DNA of 35,542 bases from an uncultured Dehalococcoidia bacterium (GCA_938015525.1 CALLPC010000034.1:1-35542); one strand, 5' to 3'; positions 23,351 to 31,632 are shown, counted from the stretch's first letter. Program-made: numbers and translations. The notes: generated from the sequence alone by a model not told the origin.

Positions 23351-26300
23351 CCCCCCTCCTCCCCCTCCGCACGCTCACGCAGCACGACCCGCCGGAACTC
23401 CGCCAGCCGTTCGTCCTGCTTCCACCGCTCCCAGAGCCGGTCGCGGTCGCGCTTCGGGCACACCGTGTCGAAGGGGCAAAACCCGCAGTTCTCCCACCCT
23501 CCCCACCTCCGCTCCCCCGGCACCGCCGGGTACACGCCTTCCTCCCGCAGCCGCAGCGCCTCCCGGACGACCCTGCGGAACTGCTCCTCCGTGCCCTCGT
23601 CGAGTTCCACCTCGCGCCGCTCGAACTTCCCCTCCTCCGAAATGAACCAGTACAGCGCCCGCACCGGCGTCTGCCCGTCCCCCCGCACGGCCAGCGCGTA
23701 AATCGGCAGCTGGAGCAGCCAGCCCCCCTTCTCCTTCGCCAGCGGGACCTCCTTCGCCTGTTGAAACCGGTCGGATGCTCCCGTCTTGTAGTCGATGACT
23801 ACCAGCCCCCCGTCCGCGCGAACGTCGACCCGGTCGGCCTTCCCCCGGAACCCGATGGTCACGCCCGGCTCGACCTCGAAGACGGCGGGCCGGCCCGCCT
23901 GCGCCCCAAAGGCCAGCTCCGCATCCCGGATGCTCGCCCCGCTCTCAGCGCGCCACGCCTCGTCATCTCGAAGGAACCGCACCAGGTCCTGCACGACCCG
24001 CTCCCTCGCCGCGGCCCAGCTTGCCGGGCGGCCCGTCACGCCGCGCCGTTCGTACGCCGCAAAAGCCTCCCCTGCCAACGCCAGCAGCAGCGCCCGCTCC
24101 GCCTCCGACCACCCGCCGCTGACCGTCTCTGTGCCGCGTCGCGCCTTGACCTCCTTCACGAACCGCTCGAGCACCTCGTGCACCAGCGACCCCCGCTCTG
24201 CCGGGTCGATCGCGTCCAGGTCTTCCGGCCGGTCCGGTTCTCTCACCCGCAGCTCGTGCGCAAGGAAATAACGGAACGGGCAGGTCGTCAGCGTTTCCAG
24301 CGCACTCGCCGACTGTTCGAGCCCGTGAACCACCGGCTGCGGCAGCGCCTCGCCGCTCCATCGCCCCAGCCCGGCCGCCGCCGGCACTGCCGAGGCCCGC
24401 GAACGCTCTGCGCGCGCGAGGAGGCCATCCAGCGCGCCCCGCTCCGCCAGGAGCGGATGCTGCCACAGCTCACCGCCAGCCCGGCACACCTCCGCCAGGT
24501 CCCGCTCCTGCAGGTCGGTGAACACATCCCCGCTGCCGACCCACGCCGCGAAGGAATCGACGCACACCAGCCACGCCGGGCGGTTCACCCGCTCCCACAG
24601 CCACTGATCCAGGTCGCGGGCATACACCGGGCCGTTATGCAGCCTGGCCGCCGCCTCGAAAAACCACGCCGAGGGCTGCGCCGGGCGCTGGTCCCGCAGG
24701 GAGACGCGCGGCGCGGTCGCCGTGCAGCCGCCCGCCATCGCCGCCGCCGCGAGGTACGCCCGCCGGGCAGCGAGCACCCGCTCCGCCGCCGAGGGCACCG
24801 CACCGTCCAGCTGCCGCCGAAGCCGCTCCGGGAGCAGCGGGTCGTCCGACGGCTGCGGCGGGAAGACTCGCTCCGCCATCCCCAGCACGAAGACGTGGTC
24901 GAAGGCCATCCCCGCTGCCTCTTCCACCGTCCCCGCAAAGATTCCCTCGCCCAGCTTCCCGTGGCGCCCGGCCGGCACATCCAGCGCCTCCTGCAGCGTC
25001 GCCTCGAACGTCTCCAGCGGGATGAGGCTCCCCCCGGGGGGCAGGGTTGCGAGCGCTTCCAGCACCCGCAGCACCTCATCATATGCGGCCAGCTCCGCCT
25101 CGGCCGCCGCTCCCGGGACCATCGCCGCCAGCGCCGCGCGCGGGAGCCAGCGCCCGAGCGCTTCCGCCGCCGCACGGCCCCAGTCCGCCACCGTCTTCCC
25201 CACCCGCGGGGAAAGCGCCAGCCCGGCGCCGGCGACGAAGCCGCCCATGCGCGCCGCCTCCGCCGCGCCCCGCTCCTGCCAGGCGGCGGCCTCAGGGTTC
25301 TCTACGGCGCGGCTGCTTCGAGCTGCCCGCACGGCGTCCCCGGCGCGCTCCCACGCGTCGATTCCCCGGACGACGCCGGCCTCAGCCGAGAGCAGGTCCC
25401 AGGCATGGCCGGGGATTTCCCCCCGCCCGTCCTGCAGCGGCGCCGAGGTGAGCCAGTCGACCACGGCGTCCCGCCGCCAGTCGAGCCGCGCCGCCCGCAG
25501 GGCTCCGAGGATGGCACGGCCTCCCAGCGTATCCGCCAGCCGGCGCGGGCCGGCGCCGTTGTGCGGTGTCCCGCTCGAGACCAGGCGCTCGTGCACCAGC
25601 GCCGCGTACTGCTCCGCACTCCCGTACAGGACCGCGATACGGTGGAGCGGCACGCCGGCTTCGGCCAGCCGCCACGCCTCCCGGACGGCGAACCGCACCT
25701 CCTCGTCCGGGTCCGGCAGACTTGCCAGCCTTCCTGGCAGCCGTGGCGCGGCCGGCACGGCTTCGGCCGGGAGGTCCGCCCCGAGCAGCTGGCACCAGCG
25801 CCGTGCCTGGTCATCCACACGGGCGTCACCCGTCACCCCGAGGACGACCGTCGCCCCCGCCGCCCGGGCCAGCCGCGCCATCGCCGCCGTCATCCGCTCC
25901 GGGAGATACCATACGACGGCCCCCGCCTCACGCGTCCCCGGGTCGCCGTCGTCGAAGGCCGCGGCAGCTTCCGTAATCAGGTCGTGGTCGTCGTACAGCT
26001 CCCGCGCCGCCGCCTCTGCCTCCCGCACGGCCCGCACCGCGGCCGTCACCAGCCGCTCGCCGCGCTGCTCGAGCAGGTCGAGCACCCCGTCCGGCACCCC
26101 GCGCAGGTCCGCCGCCAGCGCCGCTAGCCGCCGCAGCGTCGCCGGGTGATGGGCGACATTCCGCAGCGGCTCGTCCGCCCGCCCGGCCGCCGTGCGAAGC
26201 TCCTCCATCCAGAGCCACCGGCTTCGCGGCCGCATGCCGCGCGCCTCCAGCCGCGGGGCCGCGACCAGCTCCGCCAGCCGCTCGACGACCAGGAACCGGA

Positions 26301-26502
26301 CGTTCGCCAGCGCCTGCCGCCCCGCCAGCCACCGCCGCGTATCGAGCCCGGCCAGGTTCGATGCCACGACCACCGTCACCGGGGCCAGCGGGTCGCCCCC
26401 CTTCAGCCCCGCAACGACCTCCGCCAGCGTCTCCCGCGCCCGCCCGTAGTCGACCAGCCGCAGCGCGGCGCCCCGTCCAGCCATCCCGGCAGCCTGCGTC
26501 AC
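23347..26502 (-). CDS. addB: AddB-like nuclease subunit with iron-sulfur staple
   Basis: This 1051-residue protein has a degenerate helicase body and a C-terminal PD-(D/E)XK nuclease (GKADRVDVRADGG and VVIDYKTG, Asp904 and Lys906). Four Cys residues flank the nuclease in the AddB [4Fe-4S] pattern: Cys741 (TTCPFRYF) and Cys1006, Cys1009, Cys1015 (ENCGFCPFDTVCP). The N-terminus (VTVVVASNLAGLDTRRWLA) has no Walker A, unlike Bacillus AddB, so this subunit probably does not hydrolyse ATP. It pairs with the helicase subunit by a four-base overlap. The start is the GTG at 26500-26502 or the ATG at 26482-26484; neither has a clearly better ribosome-binding site. A 40-nt gap separates it from the kinase gene upstream. 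Confidence 0.88.
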   Translation of the reverse strand: MTQAAGMAGRGAALRLVDYGRARETLAEVVAGLKGGDPLAPVTVVVASNLAGLDTRRWLAGRQALANVRFLVVERLAELVAAPRLEARGMRPRSRWLWMEELRTAAGRADEPLRNVAHHPATLRRLAALAADLRGVPDGVLDLLEQRGERLVTAAVRAVREAEAAARELYDDHDLITEAAAAFDDGDPGTREAGAVVWYLPERMTAAMARLARAAGATVVLGVTGDARVDDQARRWCQLLGADLPAEAVPAAPRLPGRLASLPDPDEEVRFAVREAWRLAEAGVPLHRIAVLYGSAEQYAALVHERLVSSGTPHNGAGPRRLADTLGGRAILGALRAARLDWRRDAVVDWLTSAPLQDGRGEIPGHAWDLLSAEAGVVRGIDAWERAGDAVRAARSSRAVENPEAAAWQERGAAEAARMGGFVAGAGLALSPRVGKTVADWGRAAAEALGRWLPRAALAAMVPGAAAEAELAAYDEVLRVLEALATLPPGGSLIPLETFEATLQEALDVPAGRHGKLGEGIFAGTVEEAAGMAFDHVFVLGMAERVFPPQPSDDPLLPERLRRQLDGAVPSAAERVLAARRAYLAAAAMAGGCTATAPRVSLRDQRPAQPSAWFFEAAARLHNGPVYARDLDQWLWERVNRPAWLVCVDSFAAWVGSGDVFTDLQERDLAEVCRAGGELWQHPLLAERGALDGLLARAERSRASAVPAAAGLGRWSGEALPQPVVHGLEQSASALETLTTCPFRYFLAHELRVREPDRPEDLDAIDPAERGSLVHEVLERFVKEVKARRGTETVSGGWSEAERALLLALAGEAFAAYERRGVTGRPASWAAARERVVQDLVRFLRDDEAWRAESGASIRDAELAFGAQAGRPAVFEVEPGVTIGFRGKADRVDVRADGGLVVIDYKTGASDRFQQAKEVPLAKEKGGWLLQLPIYALAVRGDGQTPVRALYWFISEEGKFERREVELDEGTEEQFRRVVREALRLREEGVYPAVPGERRWGGWENCGFCPFDTVCPKRDRDRLWERWKQDERLAEFRRVVLRERAEGEEGG

Positions 26503-26542
26503 CCCGTCACCCTAGCGGTCATACGCGACGCCCCCTGTCGCC

Positions 26543-27535
26543 TCAGCCGCCGAGCATCCGCAGCGCGTACTCCATGTTCGCCTGCATCGAAGGCTTGATC
26601 TCTTCCCAGTGCGGGTCGTGCCGCTTCCCCCGCCGGTGGAGCATCAGGTTGAACCCGCTGATGATTGCGAACTTGTACACCGCCAGCGCCTTGAACCACC
26701 GGATGTCGCCGGGCCTGCTGCCCATCGCCTCCCAGTACCACCCCTCCAGCTCGTCCGCGTGCGGCATCCGGCTCCCGCGGTCGTGCGCCCAGGCCGCCGG
26801 GTCGCTGAACGCACACACCCAGCCCAGGTCGTTCAGCGTCGGGCCGACTCCGCACAGCTCCCAATCGATGACTGCCAGCAGCTCGCCCGCCGGCGAATAC
26901 AGCAAGTTCGACCACTGGAAATCGCCGTGGTACAGCCCGATCGGCGCCTCGTGCGGCACCTTCTCGAGCAGGAGCTGTTTCACCCGCGGCTGCAGCGCGA
27001 GCAGCTCCTGTTCCGCCGCCCGCTCGTAGAACCGGTCCCACCGCGTCACGTCGAACTCGTACCCCCAGAACTCCCCGAGGTAGCCGAGCCGCTCCCGCGG
27101 CACCCGGTGGATGCCCGCCAGCGCCACCATCGCCTGCCGCGCCATGTCGCGCAGCTGCGCGTCGCTGAACCGCTCCGGGTAGTCATCCTTCAGCGTGTCC
27201 CCCGGCAGCCGCGGCTGGACGAAATAGGGCAGCCCGAACCAGTCCGGCTCCGTGCCCGCCCACACGATCGGCGCGTGCGGCACCCCCGTCCCCTCCAGCG
27301 CCCGGACTGCCGTCACCTGCCGCATCAGGTCCGCCGTCCCCTCGAGCTTCACCCCCGGCGGCGGCAGCCGCAGGAAATACGCCCGCCGCTCCCCGTCCGA
27401 GAGCACCGCATCGAAAAAGTACGAAAACCCGGCGTGGCCGGGGCCCTTCGCGACGTTCTCCACACGCGCACCGGGGTCCCCCAGCTTCTCACGCACGAAC
27501 GGCACCAGCCGTGCCTGCAGTTCGTCCAGCTCCAT
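26543..27535 (-). CDS. APH-fold phosphotransferase (ACAD10/11 kinase-domain or LvaA-like)
   Basis: This 330-residue protein has the aminoglycoside phosphotransferase fold. The catalytic loop is YHGDFQWSNLLY (His203, Asp205, Asn210) and the metal-binding motif is VIDWELCGVGP (Asp224-Trp-Glu226). A glycine-rich loop GPGHAGFSYFF is at 31-41. The nearest family pattern I recognise is the kinase domain of ACAD10/ACAD11 and LvaA of Pseudomonas putida. These phosphorylate 4-hydroxyacyl-CoA rather than antibiotics. The acyl-CoA dehydrogenase gene just upstream on the same strand supports that reading. The ATG at 27533-27535 follows GGGGAAG by a few bases; the open frame before it is low-complexity. 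The DNA between 27536 and 27613 holds no gene. Confidence 0.87.
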   Translation of the reverse strand: MELDELQARLVPFVREKLGDPGARVENVAKGPGHAGFSYFFDAVLSDGERRAYFLRLPPPGVKLEGTADLMRQVTAVRALEGTGVPHAPIVWAGTEPDWFGLPYFVQPRLPGDTLKDDYPERFSDAQLRDMARQAMVALAGIHRVPRERLGYLGEFWGYEFDVTRWDRFYERAAEQELLALQPRVKQLLLEKVPHEAPIGLYHGDFQWSNLLYSPAGELLAVIDWELCGVGPTLNDLGWVCAFSDPAAWAHDRGSRMPHADELEGWYWEAMGSRPGDIRWFKALAVYKFAIISGFNLMLHRRGKRHDPHWEEIKPSMQANMEYALRMLGG

Positions 27536-27613
27536 CGGTCTTCCCCGCCGTCGTTGGTTCCCCGGCTGTGCCGGCCCCGCCAGTCTCGCGATTTCCCCCG
27601 CGCCCTGCAACGA

Positions 27614-27644
27614 AAGACCGGGGCCCCGCCGGGGCCCCGGTCTT
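27614..27644 (-). terminator. Perfect 14-bp GC hairpin between the ACAD and kinase genes
   Basis: AAGACCGGGGCCCC, a GCC loop and the exact complement begin 20 nt after the stop of the acyl-CoA dehydrogenase gene. The minus-strand tail is TCGTTGC, a poor U-tract. It may end or attenuate transcription ahead of the kinase gene, or stabilise the upstream mRNA. Confidence 0.78.
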
Positions 27645-27663
27645 CGATACGCAGCGCCCCGGC

Positions 27664-28905
27664 CTACTGCAGGCCGAAATCCCAGCCGTTGCCGGCCTTG
27701 AAGCTCTGCAGGATCCGCCGCGAAACCACCATCCGGTGCGTCTCATCCGGCCCGTCGTAGATGCGCGCTGCCCGCGCGTTCCGGTACATCGACTCCAGCG
27801 GCGTGTCGCCCGAGACCCCGAGGGCCCCGTGCACCTGGATCGCCCGGTCGATCACGTTGTGCAGCACCTGGGCGCCGAAGAACTTGATCGCCGAGATCTC
27901 CACGCGCGCCTCATCCCCCTGGTCGATCTTCTTCGCCGCCGAGAGCGTTAGCGCCCGCGCCGCCTGGATTTCCACGTAGCTGTCCGCAATCCAGTTCTGG
28001 ACGGTTTGCTTCTCCGAGAGCGTCGAACCGAACACCTCGCGCTTCAGCGAGTACTCGCACATCAGCTCGAACGCCCGCTGCATCTGGCCCAGCCACCGCA
28101 TGCAGTGGTGGATCCGCCCCGGCCCCAGCCGCTTCTGGGCAATCCGGAACCCGCTCCCCGGCTCACCCAGCGTATTCGTCACCGGCACCCGCACGTTGGT
28201 GTACCGGATTTCGCAGTGTGACCCCTCCGTCTCGCCCATCACCGGCACCGCCCGCACGATTTCGAAACCCGGGGTGTCCGTCGGCACCACGATCTGCGTG
28301 AACCGCCGATGCGGCGGCTGGTCCAGCTCCGTCGCGCACATCACGATCGCAAACGTCGCCCCCTCCGCCTGGCTCGTGAACCATTTGTGGCCGTTGATCA
28401 CCCACTCGTCGCCGTCCCGCACGGCCGTCGTCCGCAGCCCCGTTGGGTCCGCACCCGAGACCTCCGGCTCCGTCATCGAGTAGCACGACCAGATCTCGCC
28501 GGCCACCAGCGGCTTCATGTACTTCTCCTGCAGCTCCTTCGTCCCGAACTGCCAGAGAATCTCCGCGTTGCCCGAGTCCGGCGCCTGCGAGCCGAACGCC
28601 AGCGGCGCAATCGGGCTCCGGCCGAGAATCTCATTCATGTACACGTATGGCATGAAGCCGATGCCCATCCCGCCCGCTGCCGCCGGCAGGTGGGGCGCCC
28701 ACATCCCCATCGACTTCGTGATCGCCTGCAGCTCCTTCATCCTCTCCCGGCCCGCTGCCGACTGCCGGGGATGGTTCGCGTGGAAGAACGGCTCGTTCGG
28801 GTAGATGTGCTCCGCCATGAAGGCCTTCACCTTCTCGCGGAGCTCCATGATCTCGGCGTCGCTCAGCTGGCGGTCGCCTCCATGCGGGTGGTCTGCGACG
28901 GACAT
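27664..28905 (-). CDS. Acyl-CoA dehydrogenase (ACAD10/11 type)
   Basis: This 413-residue flavoprotein has the standard acyl-CoA dehydrogenase order. A helical N-terminal domain is followed by the FAD-contact segment CYSMTEPEVSGADPTGLRTTA and the middle beta-domain INGHKWFTSQAEGA. The C-terminal helical domain carries LGPGRIHHCMRWLGQMQRA, AIQVHGALGVSGDTPLE and RIYDGPDETHRM. The GRIHHCMR segment is the pattern I associate with the ACAD10/ACAD11 subfamily. Members convert 4-phosphoacyl-CoA to enoyl-CoA or dehydrogenate branched acyl-CoA. ATG at 28903-28905 is chosen over a GTG nine bases upstream, because AAGGAG is eight bases before the ATG but directly abuts the GTG. The APH-fold kinase gene follows after 128 nt. 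Confidence 0.92.
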   Translation of the reverse strand: MSVADHPHGGDRQLSDAEIMELREKVKAFMAEHIYPNEPFFHANHPRQSAAGRERMKELQAITKSMGMWAPHLPAAAGGMGIGFMPYVYMNEILGRSPIAPLAFGSQAPDSGNAEILWQFGTKELQEKYMKPLVAGEIWSCYSMTEPEVSGADPTGLRTTAVRDGDEWVINGHKWFTSQAEGATFAIVMCATELDQPPHRRFTQIVVPTDTPGFEIVRAVPVMGETEGSHCEIRYTNVRVPVTNTLGEPGSGFRIAQKRLGPGRIHHCMRWLGQMQRAFELMCEYSLKREVFGSTLSEKQTVQNWIADSYVEIQAARALTLSAAKKIDQGDEARVEISAIKFFGAQVLHNVIDRAIQVHGALGVSGDTPLESMYRNARAARIYDGPDETHRMVVSRRILQSFKAGNGWDFGLQ

Positions 28906-28962
28906 GAGGGGCACTCCTTCGAAAAGTAGCGCTCGAACTCTACCGCGCCCCCGCCCCGTTCG

Positions 28963-29874
28963 CTACCGGACACTCGCCTTCTGTCCGTGGTGCTCCTCAC
29001 CCGGCGGATGATAGTGATGCACGTGGTGCACACCGCGCCGATGGTGCAGCCACCCCGTCACCACCCCGTGATGCGGCGCGAACCCCAGCGCCACGAGGAA
29101 CATCCCCGTCGCCACGAGGACGATCGTCGCCCCCGCCGCCGTCCCCAGGTGGTACGAAACGTACAGCCCCGCGACCCCTGCACCGGCGGCCAGCACCATG
29201 CTCAGCCCGAGCATCCGGAGCAGCCGGTCCGTCAGGAGCCGCGCCGTCGCCGGCGGCGTCACCACCAGCGCCAGCACGAGGATGTTCCCCACCGTCTGCA
29301 GGCTCACCACGATCGTCGCTGCCACCAGCATCAGCAGCAGGAGGTCCAGCCAGAACACCGGGTACCCCAGCGTCCGCGCCATCACCGGGTCGAATGCCAC
29401 CAGCGTGAACTCCTTCAGCAGCACCAGCACGATGAGCGTCACCGCCCCCGCGATGATGGCCGTCACCACCACGTCGGTCATCGAAACCCCGAGAATGTTG
29501 CCGAACAGCAGCGAGCCGAGGTCCCGCCGGAAACCGCCCTGCCGGCTCAAGATCACCACCCCCAGCGCAAAAAACGCCGCGAAAATTACGCCAATCGCCG
29601 TGTCCTCGCTCACCCGCCGGCTCCGCGCCAAAAGCCCGATACCCAGCGCCGTCAGCGTCCCGAACCCGAACGCCCCCACCATGATGCTCTGGCCCGCGAG
29701 ATAGCTCAGCACCACCCCGGGGAACACCGCGTGCGCCAGCGCATCCCCGATGAACGCCAGCCCCCGCAGCACCACGAAACACCCCACGAGCCCGCACAGC
29801 GCCCCGATCACCAGCACCTCGAGCATCGCGCGCTGCATGAACCCGTACTGCAGCGGCTCCGTCAGCCAGTTCAT
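28963..29874 (-). CDS. znuB: Zinc/manganese-type ABC permease with His-rich tail
   Basis: This 303-residue membrane protein has about eight hydrophobic helices and the ABC-3 permease pattern, including GCFVVLRGLAFIGDALAHAV, LARSRRVSEDTAIGVIFA and VGNILVLALVVTPPATARLL. The last 38 residues are hydrophilic and contain 11 His (for example RRGVHHVHHYHPPGEEHH), an unusual cytoplasmic metal-binding tail. The true start is ATG at 29872-29874, overlapping the ATPase stop in ATGA; a longer open frame upstream is only the antisense reach of the ATPase gene. The tail and the His-rich binding protein favour zinc over manganese. It is the last gene of the three-gene uptake operon. Confidence 0.92.
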   Translation of the reverse strand: MNWLTEPLQYGFMQRAMLEVLVIGALCGLVGCFVVLRGLAFIGDALAHAVFPGVVLSYLAGQSIMVGAFGFGTLTALGIGLLARSRRVSEDTAIGVIFAAFFALGVVILSRQGGFRRDLGSLLFGNILGVSMTDVVVTAIIAGAVTLIVLVLLKEFTLVAFDPVMARTLGYPVFWLDLLLLMLVAATIVVSLQTVGNILVLALVVTPPATARLLTDRLLRMLGLSMVLAAGAGVAGLYVSYHLGTAAGATIVLVATGMFLVALGFAPHHGVVTGWLHHRRGVHHVHHYHPPGEEHHGQKASVR

Positions 29875-30653
29875 CCCGGCCCCTTCCCCGCCGCCGTCCC
29901 CTCGAACACCGCCACCTGCCCCCCGAACGCCGCCCGCAGGTTCGCCGGCGTGAACGTCTCCGCCGTCGGCCCGAACGCCACCATCGACCGGTTCAGGAGC
30001 AGCACGTGCGACATCGTCGACCGCACCTCCTCCAGGTCGTGCGTGGCGACCAGCACCGTCACCCCCTCCGCCGCAAACCTCCGAATCTGCTCGTGGAACA
30101 CCGCCCGGTTCTGCACATCGACCCCCGTGAACGGCTCGTCGAGCAGCACCAGCTCCGGCTCCTGCACCACCGCGCGGGCCAGGAACACCCGCTGCTGCTG
30201 CCCTCCAGAGAACTGGCTGATGTGCCGGTAACCCAGTCCCCCGAGCCCCAGGGCCGCAAGTGCCCCCTCGGCCAGCTCCCGCTCCCGTCGCCCCGGCCAG
30301 CGCCCCCACCCCAGCGCGCGATACCGTCCCATCGTCACGACATCCAGCGCCGTTACCGGGAACTCCCAGTTCACCTCCTCCCGCTGCGGCACGTACGCAA
30401 CCCGCCCCGCCAGCTCCCGCATCCCCCGCGCACCGAATCGGATGCTCCCCTCCGCCAGCGGCAGCGAACCCGCGACCGCCTTGAGCAGCGTCGATTTCCC
30501 GCTCCCGTTCGGCCCGATCAGCCCGACCACCGCCCCGGCAGGAATTTCTGCCGTGACGTCGCAGACCGCCAGGTTGTGCCCGTACGCCACCCCTACCCCG
30601 CGGAGTGCCAGGGTACGGTCACCGACGGCCGGGTCGAGATACCGAGCAGCTAT
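29871..30653 (-). CDS. znuC: Zinc/manganese-type ABC ATPase, apparent ATA start
   Basis: This ABC ATPase has Walker A GPNGSGKST (47-55), the signature FSGGQQQRVFLARA, Walker B LVLLDEPFTGVD and the switch His in VLVATHDLEE. It is the energising subunit of the metal uptake system. The first conventional start in frame (GTG, 30588-30590) would cut off the N-terminal strand LALRGVGVAYG that the family conserves. Upstream in the same frame, ATA at 30651-30653 has GGAGG at 30661-30665, exactly seven bases away. It also overlaps the preceding gene's TAG stop (ATAG), as coupled ATG starts do in ATGA. From ATA the protein has 260 residues, normal for ZnuC. A CTG at 30609-30611 is the other option. The family call is certain; the start is not. 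Confidence 0.85.
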   Translation of the reverse strand: MAARYLDPAVGDRTLALRGVGVAYGHNLAVCDVTAEIPAGAVVGLIGPNGSGKSTLLKAVAGSLPLAEGSIRFGARGMRELAGRVAYVPQREEVNWEFPVTALDVVTMGRYRALGWGRWPGRRERELAEGALAALGLGGLGYRHISQFSGGQQQRVFLARAVVQEPELVLLDEPFTGVDVQNRAVFHEQIRRFAAEGVTVLVATHDLEEVRSTMSHVLLLNRSMVAFGPTAETFTPANLRAAFGGQVAVFEGTAAGKGPG

Positions 30654-31597
30654 CGAAGTGCCTCCGCAATCAGCCGGGCGTTATGCAGCAGCATCCCGTG
30701 AACGGTCTCTGCGCCACTCCCCGCCGGTCCGAGGGAATCAGCATACAGCCCCGTCACCACCTTGACCCCGGTGTCCTTCGCCAGCTGCTCCGCCACCTTC
30801 GGGTCGATCTCCGCCTCCGCGAAAATCGCCTTCACCCCTTCCGACCTGATGAGGTCGGTCAGCCGTGCCAGGTCCTGCGCCGAAGGCTGCGTCTCCTTCG
30901 CCGCACCGGGGATGATCGCCCCGACGACCTCCAGCCCGTACCGGCGCGCGAAGTACTGCAGCGATTCATGGTTGGTGACGACCTTCCGGTTCCCCGCCGG
31001 GATGCCGTCCAGCAGCGCCCGGACCTCCCGGTCCGTCTCGTCCAGCTTCGCAGCATACGCCTGCGCGTTCGCCCGGTACGTCGCCGCGTTCTCCCGGTCC
31101 ACCATCGCGAGCGCCTCCGCGATGTTCCGCACCATCACCTTCACGTTCTCCGGGTCATGCCAGACGTGCGGGTCGCCTTCTTCGTGACCGTGGTCGTGCC
31201 CGTCCTCTTTGCCTCCCTCGTGCGCGTGGTCATGCGCATCGCCGCCGATCGGCGTGATCCCCTCCGTCGCCACCACTACTTTCGCCTTCGTCCCGGAGCT
31301 CTTCACCAGCCGGTCCAGCCAGTCGTCCAGCCCGATTCCGTTCTTCAGCACGAGCTTCGCCTCCTTCAGCCGCCGCGAATCCTGCGGCGACGGCTCATAG
31401 TCATGGGCATCTGCCCCTGCCTCGAGCAGGACGACCAGCTTCACCCTGTCGCCGGCAACCTCCCGCACCAGCGCGCCGATCTGGGTCGTCGTTGCAACCA
31501 CGCGGACGCCCTCTCCGCCCTCGCCGCCGCAAGCCGCCGCCAGCGCGCCGCCGACAACAGCTGCCAGCGCCGCGACCACCATCAGGTACCGTCGCAT
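30650..31597 (-). CDS. znuA: Zinc-binding lipoprotein of ABC uptake system (ZnuA-like)
   Basis: This 315-residue protein has a short signal peptide (YLMVVAALAAVVGGALAAAC) with a likely lipidated Cys23. The cluster A-I metal ligands appear as His65 (GADAHDYEPSP), His144 or His147 (DPHVWHDP), His210 (VVTNHESLQYF) and a C-terminal Asp (YADSLGPAG). A His/Asp/Glu-rich loop at about 119-147 (HDHAHEGGKEDGHDHGHEE) is typical of zinc rather than manganese binders. It captures metal outside the membrane and passes it to the permease. ATG at 31595-31597 is preceded by GGGAGG at five bases; nine upstream codons are rejected. The gene starts the operon, with a visible promoter and palindrome upstream. Confidence 0.92.
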   Translation of the reverse strand: MRRYLMVVAALAAVVGGALAAACGGEGGEGVRVVATTTQIGALVREVAGDRVKLVVLLEAGADAHDYEPSPQDSRRLKEAKLVLKNGIGLDDWLDRLVKSSGTKAKVVVATEGITPIGGDAHDHAHEGGKEDGHDHGHEEGDPHVWHDPENVKVMVRNIAEALAMVDRENAATYRANAQAYAAKLDETDREVRALLDGIPAGNRKVVTNHESLQYFARRYGLEVVGAIIPGAAKETQPSAQDLARLTDLIRSEGVKAIFAEAEIDPKVAEQLAKDTGVKVVTGLYADSLGPAGSGAETVHGMLLHNARLIAEALR

Positions 31598-31608
31598 CGA
31601 ATCCTCCC

Positions 31609-31623
31609 TGAGAGCCGGTCTCA
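31609..31623 (-). promoter_or_regulatory. Palindrome between the znuA promoter and its start (possible operator)
   Basis: The 15-bp sequence TGAGAGCCGGTCTCA has 5-bp arms (TGAGA/TCTCA) around a central GCCGG. It lies between the -10 element and the ribosome-binding site of the zinc operon, where a zinc-responsive repressor could bind. It does not match a Zur box I can name. Confidence 0.45.
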
Positions 31624-31632
31624 CCGTAAGCT

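Noticed and set aside
23326..26127. Plus-strand open frame of 933 codons antisense to the AddB-like gene
   Set aside because: It is rich in Arg, Pro, Gln and His with no domain, as expected opposite a GC-rich gene where stop codons are rare. The minus-strand frame has nuclease and Cys motifs.
28963..30309. 448-codon version of the zinc permease
   Set aside because: The first 145 codons lie in the wrong frame of the ATPase gene and read as Gly/Ala/Arg low-complexity. The real start overlaps the ATPase stop at 29872-29874.
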